Source of the DNA: Bigelowiella natans CCMP2755
Taxonomy: Eukaryota > Cercozoa > Chlorarachniophyceae
Direction of reading: 5' to 3'
Assembly: GCA_000320545.1 (NCBI GenBank)
Contig: ADNK01001326.1
Coordinates: forward strand, 7,501-71,500
DNA length: 64,000 bases
Of the stretch, positions 22,960 to 33,866 are shown piece after piece. The translations under genes and the position numbers were made by a program. Position 1 is the stretch's first letter; each line of letters opens with the position of its first letter. The notes beneath the pieces were generated by a model. The model saw nothing but the letters and a program-made list of their open reading frames with translations, searched no databases and had not been told where the DNA came from.

Positions 22960-23818
22960 GCTACTATTGACACTTCTACGGAACGGGAAGAAGTAAAAGA
23001 AGGAAAAGAAGAAAAAGCTGCATATTATGTACTTGTGGGCGGTGAAGCCCATGAAACCCAGGTGTGGTGTCCCCCTGTTGTCGTTGTCATGCACTTCTTC
23101 GCCCTAAGGTCAAGTTGCTGCTCTACTACTGATTAGGGTGTGATACCAGAGAAACGGGAACTTATGCATACTTCACTGACCTACGTCGCGGCAGCTTATG
23201 CTCAGCTTAGAGGCGGTAATGTCGTAGTAGTGTTTGCGATTCCTCACGCAAATGTTCATGATGAGAATGCTACTAACTCATCGTAGCCGGCGTTCCTCGT
23301 TCACGAATTATTACAATTGTTCAAGTTCGTGACTACTTAGAGGGCCTGAAAGTAAGATCAATCTGTTTCATCTTCAAGTTCACTTGTGATAAACATGCAA
23401 AAATAAACTTCGTATGTGTGAAAATAATTTAAATCAGGATGGACAGTATCCAAAAGTCATGTACGAAAAAGAGTGCGCACTTCTTCTGAAAGAAGGAGGC
23501 TCAGATTATGACTTCGATGTAGTACTATTATGATGATTCATTGTAGAAAAAAGAGAGGCTATTCTTGCACGTTGAAAATTACCAACAATTATTGTCTTTT
23601 CGTCGACAAATGAAAGGCTGTGTGTCCATCAACGGTTTGGCGCGTCGTGCTTGGTACGTATCACTACGGCATGAGTGAGGAGTAGGCAATAATAACAATT
23701 CGAACAACCCAAATGCATCTCTCTGCAGTAGGCTATAATAACAATCTTATCACCCCAAATGCATCTGTCTGTCTTTCTTTTCTTCTCAGGCTTGAAGAAT
23801 GAAAACTATCCAAAAGTT

Positions 23819-23863
<45 letters not shown>

Positions 23864-24695
23864 AGAGTAGTAGTAGTAAGAGTAGTAGTAGTAAGAGTAG
23901 TAGTAGAAGTAAGAGTAGTAGTAGTAAGAGTAGTGCAGTAGAAGAAGATGAAGAAGAAGAAGAAGAAGAAGAAAAAGAAGAATGAAAGCTATCCAAAAGT
24001 TGAAGTAGTAGTAGTAGAAGAAGAAGAAGAAGAAGAAGAAAAGAATGAAACATATCCAAAAGTAGTAGCAGTAGTAGCAGTTGAAGTTTTGTGGTGTAAT
24101 CTTTTGAATCATCTACTAACCTCCTCATCCTCGTGTGTCCTTTTTAGGTTGTACCCAAAGGGAAAGACAAAGTCAAATCACTGACACTTGCAATTTACAG
24201 GTGATAAATAGTGTCAACAATAAGATCGATTAAGAATACCTGCCCTTTCCTTTCTATTGACAAGCAGCAGCAACTCGTCTGTCTTTTTGAAGCCCTTAAA
24301 AAGCAAATAAACAAAGCATCCATCATGTTCGTCGTTTCCGATTGGACGCATTCCATCCACCCATCCATCCATCCATCCATCCATCCTATCTCACTCAGTC
24401 ATGGAGATAGTCATCCTGCTGTCAAAATCATAAAGCACCAGCACCAGCACCAGCACCAGGAAAAGAAAGAAGCAGATAATGCTGCTGCTGCTGCTGCTGC
24501 TACTGAGAATGGTAGTAGTAATCTCATGGGACCTCCAGATTTGAAACCACATTTGGATCCTCTCAAACATGAGTGGTAATGATACGTATATAATATTTGG
24601 ATACTCTCAAACATGAGTGGTAATAATACCACAACTACTCCATCTCCTTGCCAATTATGTCTTCTTGGATTATCGAAGGAGATGAATTTCCCGAA

Positions 24696-24733
<38 letters not shown>

Positions 24734-25228
24734 GTAGTAGTGATGATACGAGCAAAATATGATGCATATTGTGTTGAATACGGCCAAATTGAAAATAATG
24801 ATGTCATCATCATCATCATCATGATTATCATCATTTAGCTTGGTCTTGACTTGGCTTTTAATGAAGTATTACTTCTACTTCTTATACACATTATTAGGTT
24901 TGTTCACATGCCTTATCCAAACAAGGATAGAGTACTAACAACACAACAACCACTACCATTTCGAATAAATTACTTTGTTTCTTTTTCGATTCTGATTCTC
25001 CTTTTCATAAAGGAAAAGCATCATCACACCAACAACAACACTAAAATGAATGCATGTTTGACCGCTATTATCAGAGGATTAACAACGAAATATTAAGTTT
25101 TGTGGCTACTGAAGGGAGTAAGGATGCTGGAAGGTAGAAGTTGTGTCTCTATTTTGAAATAGTAGCAGTAGCTGTTATACTTTATGACAACTTTAAAAGA
25201 ATATGCTCCACATAGATAAAATATATGC

Positions 25229-25260
<32 letters not shown>

Positions 25261-25855
25261 ATTTAAAACAGTATATCATCTATCTGTCGGGAATTCTAAA
25301 GACGAAAAACTACCAGCACCCTGCAACACAAAACATACATCATATTGATTCAACAATGGAATATCCACGCGTAAAAAATGCTGAGCTTTTTAACTTTATT
25401 TAAAAAATAAAATGATGTTAAGATGCAGGAACAAGCCTGAGTGTTATCTATATGCGACGCAGCTTCGATCAATATTCTGCAGTCTCTTTCAGGCGCGTTT
25501 AATTGAGATGCTTCTATTTCGTGATCACTCATTCTCACATCACCAGAACGTATCTATCGTAGTGTGATGTCGTAATATTTGGGAGGGCATCATTATCACC
25601 AACCAAGTGACAAATATATAAATAAATTAATAAATAGGAAAATCCCAAAAGGCCCGTCATTGCTCTTCTCAATTACTGCAGGTAGTAGCAGCAGCAGAGC
25701 TGCTTATATTGTCGCTTTATAGTGTATATATTATTATCTACCCTCCTCCCTAATAATCTTCTTTCTTATTACATTAATATTTATGTTGTTGCTTTATAAG
25801 GTGTATGTTATTATCTTTCCCTCCACTAATGATCTTCTATCTATCTTATTACATT

Positions 25856-25895
<40 letters not shown>

Positions 25896-26921
25896 TCGGG
25901 AGGAGGCATCGAGTTTCTGAGAAGATCATACACAAGGAAAGCTCTTGGGGCTGAAAAGTGGCCTTTGTATCTTATGAGCTCTTGCCAGGCATCCCACGAC
26001 GCCTTGGTGGGAGGCCTATGGGAGACCTGGTTTCAGCACCTCTCAAAGGTAGAAGCAAGTAATACTACGAAAGTATGTATGTATGTATGATGATAATCAT
26101 GATGGTAAGTTCAACCACGGAACTACTGGCAGAAGTAGGGTACAGTCTGCTTGTTGTAAACTCAAACAGCGGTGATGACGACGGAAATATGTACATACAT
26201 ACTTATAACAAATGTACCACATAAATACATATATTTTTGCGTCGAGTTGCTGTTGTTTGGTCATCCTCCTCCTCTTCTTCTTCTTCTTCTTCTTCTTCTT
26301 CTTCTTCTTTTTCTTCTTGTGGATATGCTCTTCTTTTTCTTACTGCTATTATCTCCTCTTCTTGTGGATATGCTCTTCTTTTTCTTACTGCTATTATCTC
26401 AGAGGATTCCCAAGCTGATGAGTTCTGGTATTCTTCTTCTTCTTCTTCTTCTTCTTCTTCTTCTTCAATGTTGTTGTAATGACTATGCTACAAAGTAGTA
26501 AGAGTAGAGTAGGAGTAAGAATAGTAGTTTATCACAGGCACCTGCAGCATTATCATAATGATGAGATTGTCTTTGGTGTTATAGATGCGAAAGATACCGT
26601 CAACAACACAAATATAACGTTGGTAATATTACTAATAATACGGGATAGTATTAGTAGTGTTACAACACAATCTATACTAGCACATCTCCTGGTGATGATC
26701 GATCATCATCACCATCATGATCAATCTCATTAACTTTCTCTCTTTTCCTGTCTATCCGTCCACAGGGAAAACTTTTCTTTGAATCTAAGAAAGAATACCA
26801 TATTAAAAACAAATACGAGCTGAAGGATCTTGTTAAGACCTTTGCTTTTCCCAGTATCTTTGGAGAGACGAATGTAGGTCATTAGTACTCATCATTTGTG
26901 ATGATGACGATGAGGAGGCGG

Positions 26922-26956
<35 letters not shown>

Positions 26957-27533
26957 TGTTTTCGAAAACAATCCGAAGACTACTACGGTCTTTTGGTTAC
27001 AGGACCTCTCTCCTATTCCTTGGATCGCAGCACTGAATAAATAATAATAATAATTATATAGTTATGCTTATTGTATGCTTATTCTCCCCCCAGAATCAAA
27101 ATGCTGTTGCTGTACGATATGATGCGGATCTTGCCAAGGTTTGATTATATGCAGCATAGGTTATATATGATGATGATGGGTAATGTAATAATAACAATAA
27201 CATTAGTAATAACAATAGCAATAATAATGATAATACTAGGCATAATCCAAACTATGCAGTTAAGCCCAACCTCAACTATTACAGATATGTGTCTTGTGTA
27301 TGCGAAAGTAGTAACGATTGATTGGTTTAATTTAACCAGGTTATCTGCTCAAGTTCAGATGGTAATGATGCATGTAACTATGGTCACATAGATGGTTATT
27401 CTACAGTCGATAGATAGTCTGTAGGGGCCTTTCTAAAGATAACACGGTCTGTTGGCAGCGACACCAAGTTGTGTATCCGAAAACCATTATGAGCGGCCTT
27501 CTGATGGTCAATGTGGCGATCTTGATGATGATA

Positions 27534-27568
<35 letters not shown>

Positions 27569-28331
27569 TCACAACATCATTCAATGTGTGTTAGCTTTAG
27601 ATTCATATTTTGATCAGATGTTTACCAAATAGGCACCCCTGATTTTGACCTCATTAAAAAGATGCAACAAGAATATAGGGTAATGCCATAGCATTTTTTA
27701 GGATAGAATTAAGCAATAACCACCGATTTGTTGGGCGCGTGATGGCTAACAATACCACAGCTTGAATAACTACAACTTGTTTTTTGCATTGATGGCTAAC
27801 GATACCACAGCTTGAATAATAATAACAACTTGTTTTTTGCATTGGCTACAAGGAAGGAAAAAGATGGAAAGGAAAAAAGGTTATTGGGAGAAGTGCAGGG
27901 AGGCGCGAATACTACTCAGGAAGCCTGTCGTGAGAAGAAAGGATGGGAATGAGAAGAAGGGCGGATGAGGATAGAGTTAAGGCTGAGAATTCAAATATTA
28001 ATGTTATCGTGACTCATGTAGGTGAAATTATGGCATCCCCAGGATTGGAGAGGAAAAGAGGTTGGCATACTTGTCGCTACACAACACTGACTGACTAACT
28101 GACTGACGCCACATTATTCTTAAATTTACTTGCGGACAAACTGTATGATGAATGTGTAAATCAAAACGATGTCGGTAAAAGTATTGTTACACCCTTTGGA
28201 TACTTTGAAAAGGTTAATTTAATAGAGGCTGTGAAAAATGCTCAGAAGCGAAGTGCAATTCCAGAAAGCATCATGGGGTAGGCTCATATCATACATCTCA
28301 ATCAATCACAATGTGGCCATTGCTCGGATGA

Positions 28332-28368
<37 letters not shown>

Positions 28369-28458
28369 ATGGTTCTTTACCTTTCATTTGCATGAATATT
28401 TGACAGTTCAAAGGACATGGAACAGGCCACTTTAAAAGATCTGTATTCGGAGAAATGA
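22960..28458 (+). CDS. Unidentified multi-exon gene; faint cysteine-peptidase (C13/caspase-like) resemblance
   Basis: I do not recognise the family with confidence. The start may be ATG 22959 (MATIDTSTEREEVKEGKEEK), followed by AAYYVLVGGEAHETQVW. Further exons: about 23140-23250 (REL MHTSLTYVAAAYAQLRGGN, then VVVVFAI); 23287-23352 (VPRSRIITIVQVRDYLEGLK); 23438-23515; about 23545-23655; about 24147-24200; 25895-26050 (GGIEFLRRSYTRKALGAEKW, then PLYLMSSCQASHDALVGGLW); 26765-26875; 27090-27140; 27630-27680; 27856-27950; 28110-28212; 28227-28277; and 28411-28458, ending KDMEQATLKDLYSEK and TGA. Short beta-strand/Cys motifs (SSCQAS) recall clan CD peptidases, but no His-Gly site could be tied to it. 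Exons are separated by introns full of microsatellites. Confidence 0.4.
23817..24090. repeat. Complex TAG/AAG trinucleotide block with repeated exon-like motif
   Basis: (TAG)n, (TAGTAGTAAGAG)n and (GAA)n runs are interspersed with three copies of a GAATGAAA..TATCCAAAAGT-type motif (about 23797-23818, 23983-24001 and 24044-24062). The motif itself resembles the exon sequence GGACAGTATCCAAAAGTCAT at about 23443-23462. Confidence 0.75.
24350..24505. repeat. Cluster of (CATC)n, (CACCAG)n and (GCT)n repeats
   Basis: Three different short repeats lie within 150 bp (about 24356-24387, 24437-24459 and 24480-24501). The reading through them could be coding (poly-Ala, His-Gln), but there is no conserved context to show it. 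Confidence 0.7.
26265..26468. repeat. (CTT)n blocks flanking a 43 bp direct duplication
   Basis: TTC runs lie at about 26267-26314 and 26430-26466. Between them TTCTTGTGGATATGCTCTTC and the following 23 bases occur twice in tandem (about 26316-26358 and 26359-26401). All of this is intronic. Confidence 0.85.
27736..27843. repeat. Direct tandem duplication, about 53 bp unit, in an intron
   Basis: GATGGCTAAC.ATACCACAGC through ACAACTTGTTTTTTGCATT is present twice (about 27741-27790 and 27791-27843). The second copy has a few extra AAT bases. Confidence 0.85.
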
Positions 28459-28549
28459 GCCATCCCTAAACCATGCATTTCGAATAGTCAGGTGCTAATA
28501 AATTACAAAAAGCTATGTGCAATGCTGCGGCTACAGTGCTGATGTTGTA

Positions 28550-29735
28550 TCTGTTTGTTTCTGCTATGATATCATTTGTGTTAGCAAATGTTATTGTGTG
28601 TCAGTACGTTCATTGATGCATGCTAGCATGACTACACGCTGTTGCTGCCGCATGGCGCGTAGTTCATCTATCTACACAGACAGCTAGCAGCAGAGAAGGA
28701 TTTTTTGATTCATGAACATTTGCATTTCGCGCAGAGCGATGAATGTCCGCTAGCCCGCCGCACTAGCGCAGGACATCAAAGGCTAGCTCTGGTAGCTAGC
28801 TAGCTAGAACGGGTGAATCGTGAATCGCATTTGCCGAAAACGTGACGTCGTCCGCTAGTAGTCCGTGCCAGTGTTTTCTAGTTGGAGCTGGGCACAAGCG
28901 ATTTTTTTTGTTTAGAAATGTGCACGTTTGTTTTTTCTGAACAAGTGTTCGATTTCAACAAACAATGCCCACATGTCGCAAAACTGGTGTTCGATTCGTC
29001 AATTCAGACAATGTTCGAACAAGAATAAAAGCACTTGCAAACAATTTGAAACGTTTTCGAATGGTCACTGAAACAACTGACCAATCCTCGCTCACCTTTG
29101 ATTGGGGTTGCACGTGCAGGCTTTCATTGTTTGTGCAGCCTTGCATGCTTGTGCGCTGCACTTGCACTTTGTCACGCACATGCTCGTGCCATCCCCTTGT
29201 TCACCCTCCACCCATGATTGGGGTTGCTGTCTGCACCAGCACATGCACCACCGCCTCCAACTTTTGCACGACACTTTGCAAAAGTGCAAATGCAGTTTGC
29301 ACTTGGGCTTTCATTGTTTGCATGGCCTTGCATGCTTGTGCGCTGCAATTGCACGTTGCCATTTTCAACAATTGGCCGCCACGCTAGCTAGCTAGACGCA
29401 TCAAAAAGCTCAAGTTTTGTGATTTTTCCAAAAAGGTTTCCAAACATGTTTGGTTTGGTTTGGTTTGAAACAATTCGAATATTTTGAACTTTTGGTTTCC
29501 AAACATCACTAGCTAGCTAGACAAGCACTTGCAAAGCACTGTTCGATTCGTTCAAACACCACTCGAAATCTTGACAAGCTAGCAAGTGGCATTTGGTTTG
29601 AACAAACAAACACATTTGCAACTGTGTTTGAACTCAAGCATTTGTGCCCATTAGCTCTAGTTCTAGTGTTGTCTAGTTGTGAAGCGTGGGCTTGATGAAT
29701 GGCTAGCTAGCTAGAGCTAGAGAGGCCCAGGATGC
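28550..29735. repeat. Repeat island 4, 5' portion
   Basis: GC-richer, CTAG- and GCATGC-dense sequence directly upstream of the long retroelement fragment. It has internal near-repeats, e.g. GCCTTGCATGCTTGTGCGCT at about 29140-29160 and again at about 29324-29345, and TTTGATTGGGGTTG / CATGATTGGGGTTG at about 29098 and 29213. No convincing ORF; the overlapping Cys-rich frames are composition artefacts. Confidence 0.5.
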
Positions 29736-30465
29736 ATGCTGGACTGGCGGGGACACGGTGCCCCATCTAGCTATGCTGGTACAGCTAGACAGGGCCACGT
29801 TCCATGGCCCATGGCGCATCGCATGCATGCACACTTATTAGACGAATTGCCCACCGTTTTGGCGACAACAGAGGCGCTGAAAAAAGAACTGAAAAAACAT
29901 CACAAGGTGATGAAATCTTGTGCTTTCAACGAATTCGAAGAGGAATGGTCCAATGATTCATTGCGCGCTGTGCATCTCAAGAATCTTGGTTTCCTCCCGT
30001 CATCTTCGATCACCGGCATCAAACTGAAACTTCCAAGTGTTGCTACATCATGGATGCGCGCCATCTGTGGTGTCGGCAATCTTGGCAAATTCATGCTGTC
30101 ACGTGGACAATGCACAGAGGAAGATGCCACGTGCGATGCATGTGGCATCCTGAAGGACATGGATCATCTCCTGCAATGTCCAACACATGGTCGAGAACAA
30201 ATCAGATTGCCCAATCAAATGCGCGCGATCATGAATCGCAACGACGACACGAACCGGTTGACAAAGGCTGAAATTGAATCCAGAACTGCTGCGCGCAGTG
30301 CGCGGCAACATCGGTCGCATGAGGACGCTTTCAAATGCATGAAACACATTGTGGCAGAAACCAACAGATGCAACATTGGCGCTGTAGCCGCTGCATTGCA
30401 CAGCTACATCAGGATGACCATTGAAAAAATTTAATTCTTCATCACATCCGTCTCACACTTATTAG
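29700..30465 (+). mobile_element. 5'-truncated non-LTR (LINE-type) retroelement, longest copy in the window
   Basis: The intact ORF 29736-30434 (232 aa) resembles the C-terminus of a LINE reverse-transcriptase ORF. The zinc-knuckle-like C-x2-C-x7-H-x3-C (CDACGILKDMDHLLQC) is followed by a basic segment and ends ALHSYIRMTIEKI. The 3' UTR is only about 25-30 bp and ends CATCACATCCGTCTCAC. The polymerase domain (YxDD) is absent, so the copy is 5' truncated and not autonomous. A (GCTAG)n run sits exactly at the 5' boundary (about 29700-29720). Ten other copies of the 3' end in this window define the family. Confidence 0.7.
29736..30434 (+). pseudogene. LINE ORF C-terminal fragment (zinc-knuckle region)
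   Basis: An open 232 aa remnant of the retroelement polyprotein, not a host gene. The start Met at 29736 is internal to the ancestral protein. The segment with Cys/His spacing as in the post-RT zinc finger of LINE ORF2 proteins lies at about residues 133-148. The terminal 20 residues are encoded by the same DNA that is conserved in all short copies. An uninterrupted frame suggests fairly recent insertion. Confidence 0.65.
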
Positions 30466-31040
30466 ACACACCAAATGAACTTGTGAACTACCTGATGAAC
30501 ACGTGTAGACAAGTCTAGCTAGCTAGACCATGTACACGAATAGAGCCCATGCATGGGGCTACATTTCGTTGCATTGCGCTGGGCTTACTAGCTAAGCATA
30601 GCTAGATTAGATATAGCAGCAGCAGCAGCACCATAGCATCGAACATGCCTAGATGCATGTCACAGCAGCCATCTCAAATTTCAGATCTCTGCTCTGTGCA
30701 GAAATGTTGATGCTAGTTCTAGAGTTTTCAATTGTACGACGATACAACAAACACTGCAGCTGGAGCATTCCAGGATCATAACAAATTCTCCTACATCCAG
30801 ACTGGCATGCGTAGTGTAGGCATGCATCGTTCATGTGCGTCTATCGGCCTCTTTGGTTTCATCATTTGTCGATTGTTTGTTCAAATCTGGGCAAGAGGGA
30901 CGAAATCTAACATGCCCTTGCATGTCCAAATGACAAATCCATCATTCAGCCTGCAAGCTAGAGATGTACCAATAAAACTAGAATTCCTACTATGTAACTG
31001 CAAATCTGCGTCTAGTTTTTTCTGAAATTTAGAGCGTAGC
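30466..31040. repeat. Repeat island 4, 3' portion
   Basis: Continues the CTAG/CATG-rich composition to about 30720, including an (AGC)n run near 30618-30630. It then turns AT-rich. No gene can be supported. Confidence 0.4.
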
Positions 31041-31097
31041 AGGCAAACGTTGTGTTTTCTTTGAAAAAAGGGAATTATCTCTTGGATAACTACTGTC

Positions 31098-32558
31098 TTA
31101 GTCTCGACATCGATACCTTTCATACACACTTACATCACAAATTGTTGTAGGGAGATATTGAGGTGAAATTTTACCTTCTCTCAGAAACCTTAATCCTTGC
31201 TGTCTATGTATGTGCTCCGACACTGCATACATGATATGCAAATGAAGAAAAGAAGATGAAAACATTACTGCAGTGACAGCTCCATATCCTGAGAGCGGTA
31301 ACTTTTGCACAACCTACGAAAAGTATTAACTGAAACAAGAACTTCATATAACAAGGGGAAATACCTCGCCCAGATTATGCGATCCCAGAGAGCAGATGAT
31401 GACAGATAGATTTGATGAGCGTTTTTCTTGTTCAATACAGATTATCTGTGACTTTTCTTTGTTAAAACAGAGCTCCGATTGGTTCTGCAATAGCACATTC
31501 TCTATTTTTGCCAGAGGTCGTCGATTGACCGGATTGTCTTGACTAATCGTTGTGACGTGACGCCTCTTTCTGCATCTCCATGGTATTCGCCCTATTGTTG
31601 TTTCGGACGATGACAAATTGCGTTTATTGTGATTTCCATAATTTTTGGATAAGATTTTGACATCCCAGATATAAATACTAGAGTTCTCCTGGTGTCTTCT
31701 TCTGGTGGAAGCTTTTGTTTGTCGCCTCTTCTTGGACGAATTCCCTGACCGCACGGCAGTCACGACTAACGAAGATTCTACTAGAACTGAAACTGCATTC
31801 ACTGTGGAATCATCTCCAAAAATCCTAATATTTCTTTCCGAGAATACTTTAGATGGTTTAAGAGAAAGCACATCTTTGTGGATCTGGATATAGTTTCCAG
31901 TACCAACTAAAAGATGAGAAACCTGTTCCTTTGATTCGTAATAAAATGTCATTGATGCTATGGTATCCTGAAATGGAAGAGCTTTAATTTTCTTCATTCT
32001 TGCAGTGTCCCATATTATGACTTCATTGCAGCTTGCACTATCAGAATTAAATAATAGTTTGGGAATTGTAGTCAGTAGGTGAGTGAAACAAAAATACCTG
32101 GCAAGAATCCCTTGTTCGTGTCTACAATACACGAGAAGAGAAGGGGAGTGAGAATGTCCACTTAACGTCTCTGAAGAACCTAGAAAGAAAGGAGACGATA
32201 TCGTCAAAGTTCCGAAAGTAACAAAAATCGAGGAGCCATACATACCACTTGTGTAAGTGTTCCTATTCTTTCTGAATATCCTGATACACTTATCACCACA
32301 AGCCGCAGCAAACTCCCGACCGCACACCGAAGAGGCAAGAGCCAATACTTCGATGTTTTCTGATGATGTAATGTGTTGTTCAATTTCCTGACATCGAATT
32401 GGGTTTACGATATCTTCAGCGTTGGTTCTGCGAAGGCAATGGTTGAGAACGCTCTTCGTTTCAACCCTTCCGATAATCCCAAGTCGTTTTTTTTTACACG
32501 ATAACCTTCGACTCCCAGCTGTCGAAGTCTGTCGGGAGAGAATATAGTTGGAATTCAT
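31098..32558 (-). CDS. WD40-repeat-like protein
   Basis: Likely a beta-propeller scaffold. After removing two introns (32245-32180, 66 nt; 32097-32038, 60 nt) the sequence reads ETLSGHSHSPSLLVYCRHEQ, then GILASASCNEVIIWDTAR. This is a textbook WD40 unit (GH ... SAS ... IIWD). Others are degenerate: ALASSVCGREFAAACGDKCI followed by RIF, a unit ending HLLVGTGNYIQIH, and one ending SSIYIWDVK. Basic stretch SSKKRRQTKASTRRRH could be a nuclear signal. At the 3' end the frame leaves 31344-32558 through a GTATTTCC donor and resumes near 31312 with VVQKLPLSGYGAVTAVMFSS, giving a further propeller blade. ATG 32558 is the first Met of the open frame. The particular WD protein is not identified. Confidence 0.6.
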
Positions 32559-33866
32559 TAGTTAAAGGAGCGAAGTCCCGGCCCTTGTTTCGTAAAAAAG
32601 TATGTGGCACAAAAAGGAAGCAGGGCTAGCGGTTGATTATAAGTACTCAGAAGTAGCACACATCTAAAATTTACCTAAAAATACAGAATTCGACTACAAA
32701 CTAAACAAATATCAGAGTTTCAGAGATGTCGTAGTACACGATCAATGATTCTTTCAAATATTTTGATGATCTTAAGTTGAAATACTTCTGATTGTCTGAG
32801 AATATACATTTATTTCCCCATTTTTCGTGTTATCCAGGTCCTTTATGTTTGTATTTATTGATTATCGTCAATCGAAAGGAATATCCCAGTCAAAATAATT
32901 TAGATCAATGCCACATATCAAATTCCAGACAATATTCTGGTGCCGTCTCGCATATTTACGAGAAATCTCCAATAATTTCTCCTATTTACTGACATGGGGT
33001 ACCTCAACATCTCACATTCGACGAGATGCTGAATAAGAGAATTAAAAGAACTGGAGAAGAAGCTAGATTTCAAGGGTTTCTTCTCCAAAATCAGAGGTCG
33101 TATGATACCAAGCTGAGCCAACATTGGCATACACGCACGGAAAACGTGCCTACCCATTTGAAAGACGTCAACTTGCACGCAACCGCACTCATTCAGATTT
33201 TCAATTAAATTGAGGGGGGCATCATGTATGCCTTTTGTTGCAGAAATTGTATTTGTCCTCTATTCTGCAATTGTTTTGTTCGTGTTTTATCCCTTTTACA
33301 GCGTGAGGAAGTCGCTTTGTGAGCTGTGTCAGCAGATGAAAGACATAGAAGATGTATTAAATTGGTTTTCAAAGCAAATATTTCAGAAATCGTCTAATAT
33401 TCCTGGCAAAAGTAAATACGAAATATGAATATTTATGGCTTTACAGTAACGCAACACCATCATTTCCCATCTGTATTCTGAAATCTTTGTTTTGGGTACC
33501 ATGGAGTCTTTGTTTCCAAATGCAGTGCTTTTCTATCCTACGGCATAAGAACACAGTGTCCTTTCCAATTAACACGGCCTTATTTGACAGGAATTCAGCT
33601 GAATAAAATACCTTTAATGAAAAAAAAGCATATCAATTGAATAATAAAAGCCTTTTAAATCATGTCGTTATATGCAAAAGAGTTACATTTTGCTAATTTT
33701 CCTCGGAATAAAGCTATTGAGTAGGTTTGTACATGCCATATCGTGGAACCTTTCCAGCCCTTCCCGTTGGCACGTTTTGATTCACGCTGACTGACCCCTA
33801 CATATTAACGGGGCGAGGCCCGTATAATCTTAACGGCGAAGTAGAGAATCCAGACCATCAAATATA
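32559..33866. other. Mostly AT-rich interval with two unassigned ORFs
   Basis: A plus-strand reading at 33026-33430 contains RTGEEARFQGFLLQNQRSYD and then, after a possible intron, SLCELCQQMKDIEDVLNWFS. A hydrophobic stretch lies between them. A minus-strand frame overlaps at 32918-33178. Neither shows a recognisable family. The rest appears non-coding. Confidence 0.25.

Noticed and set aside
23733-24184. Long poly-Leu, poly-Ser and poly-Val ORFs on both strands
   Set aside because: They are translations of TAG/AAG microsatellites, with no non-repetitive conserved content.
28965-29395. Cys-rich ORFs resembling secreted small proteins
   Set aside because: Composition of TGC/GCA-rich island DNA. 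Equivalent ORFs occur on both strands and lack signal peptides or conserved spacing.
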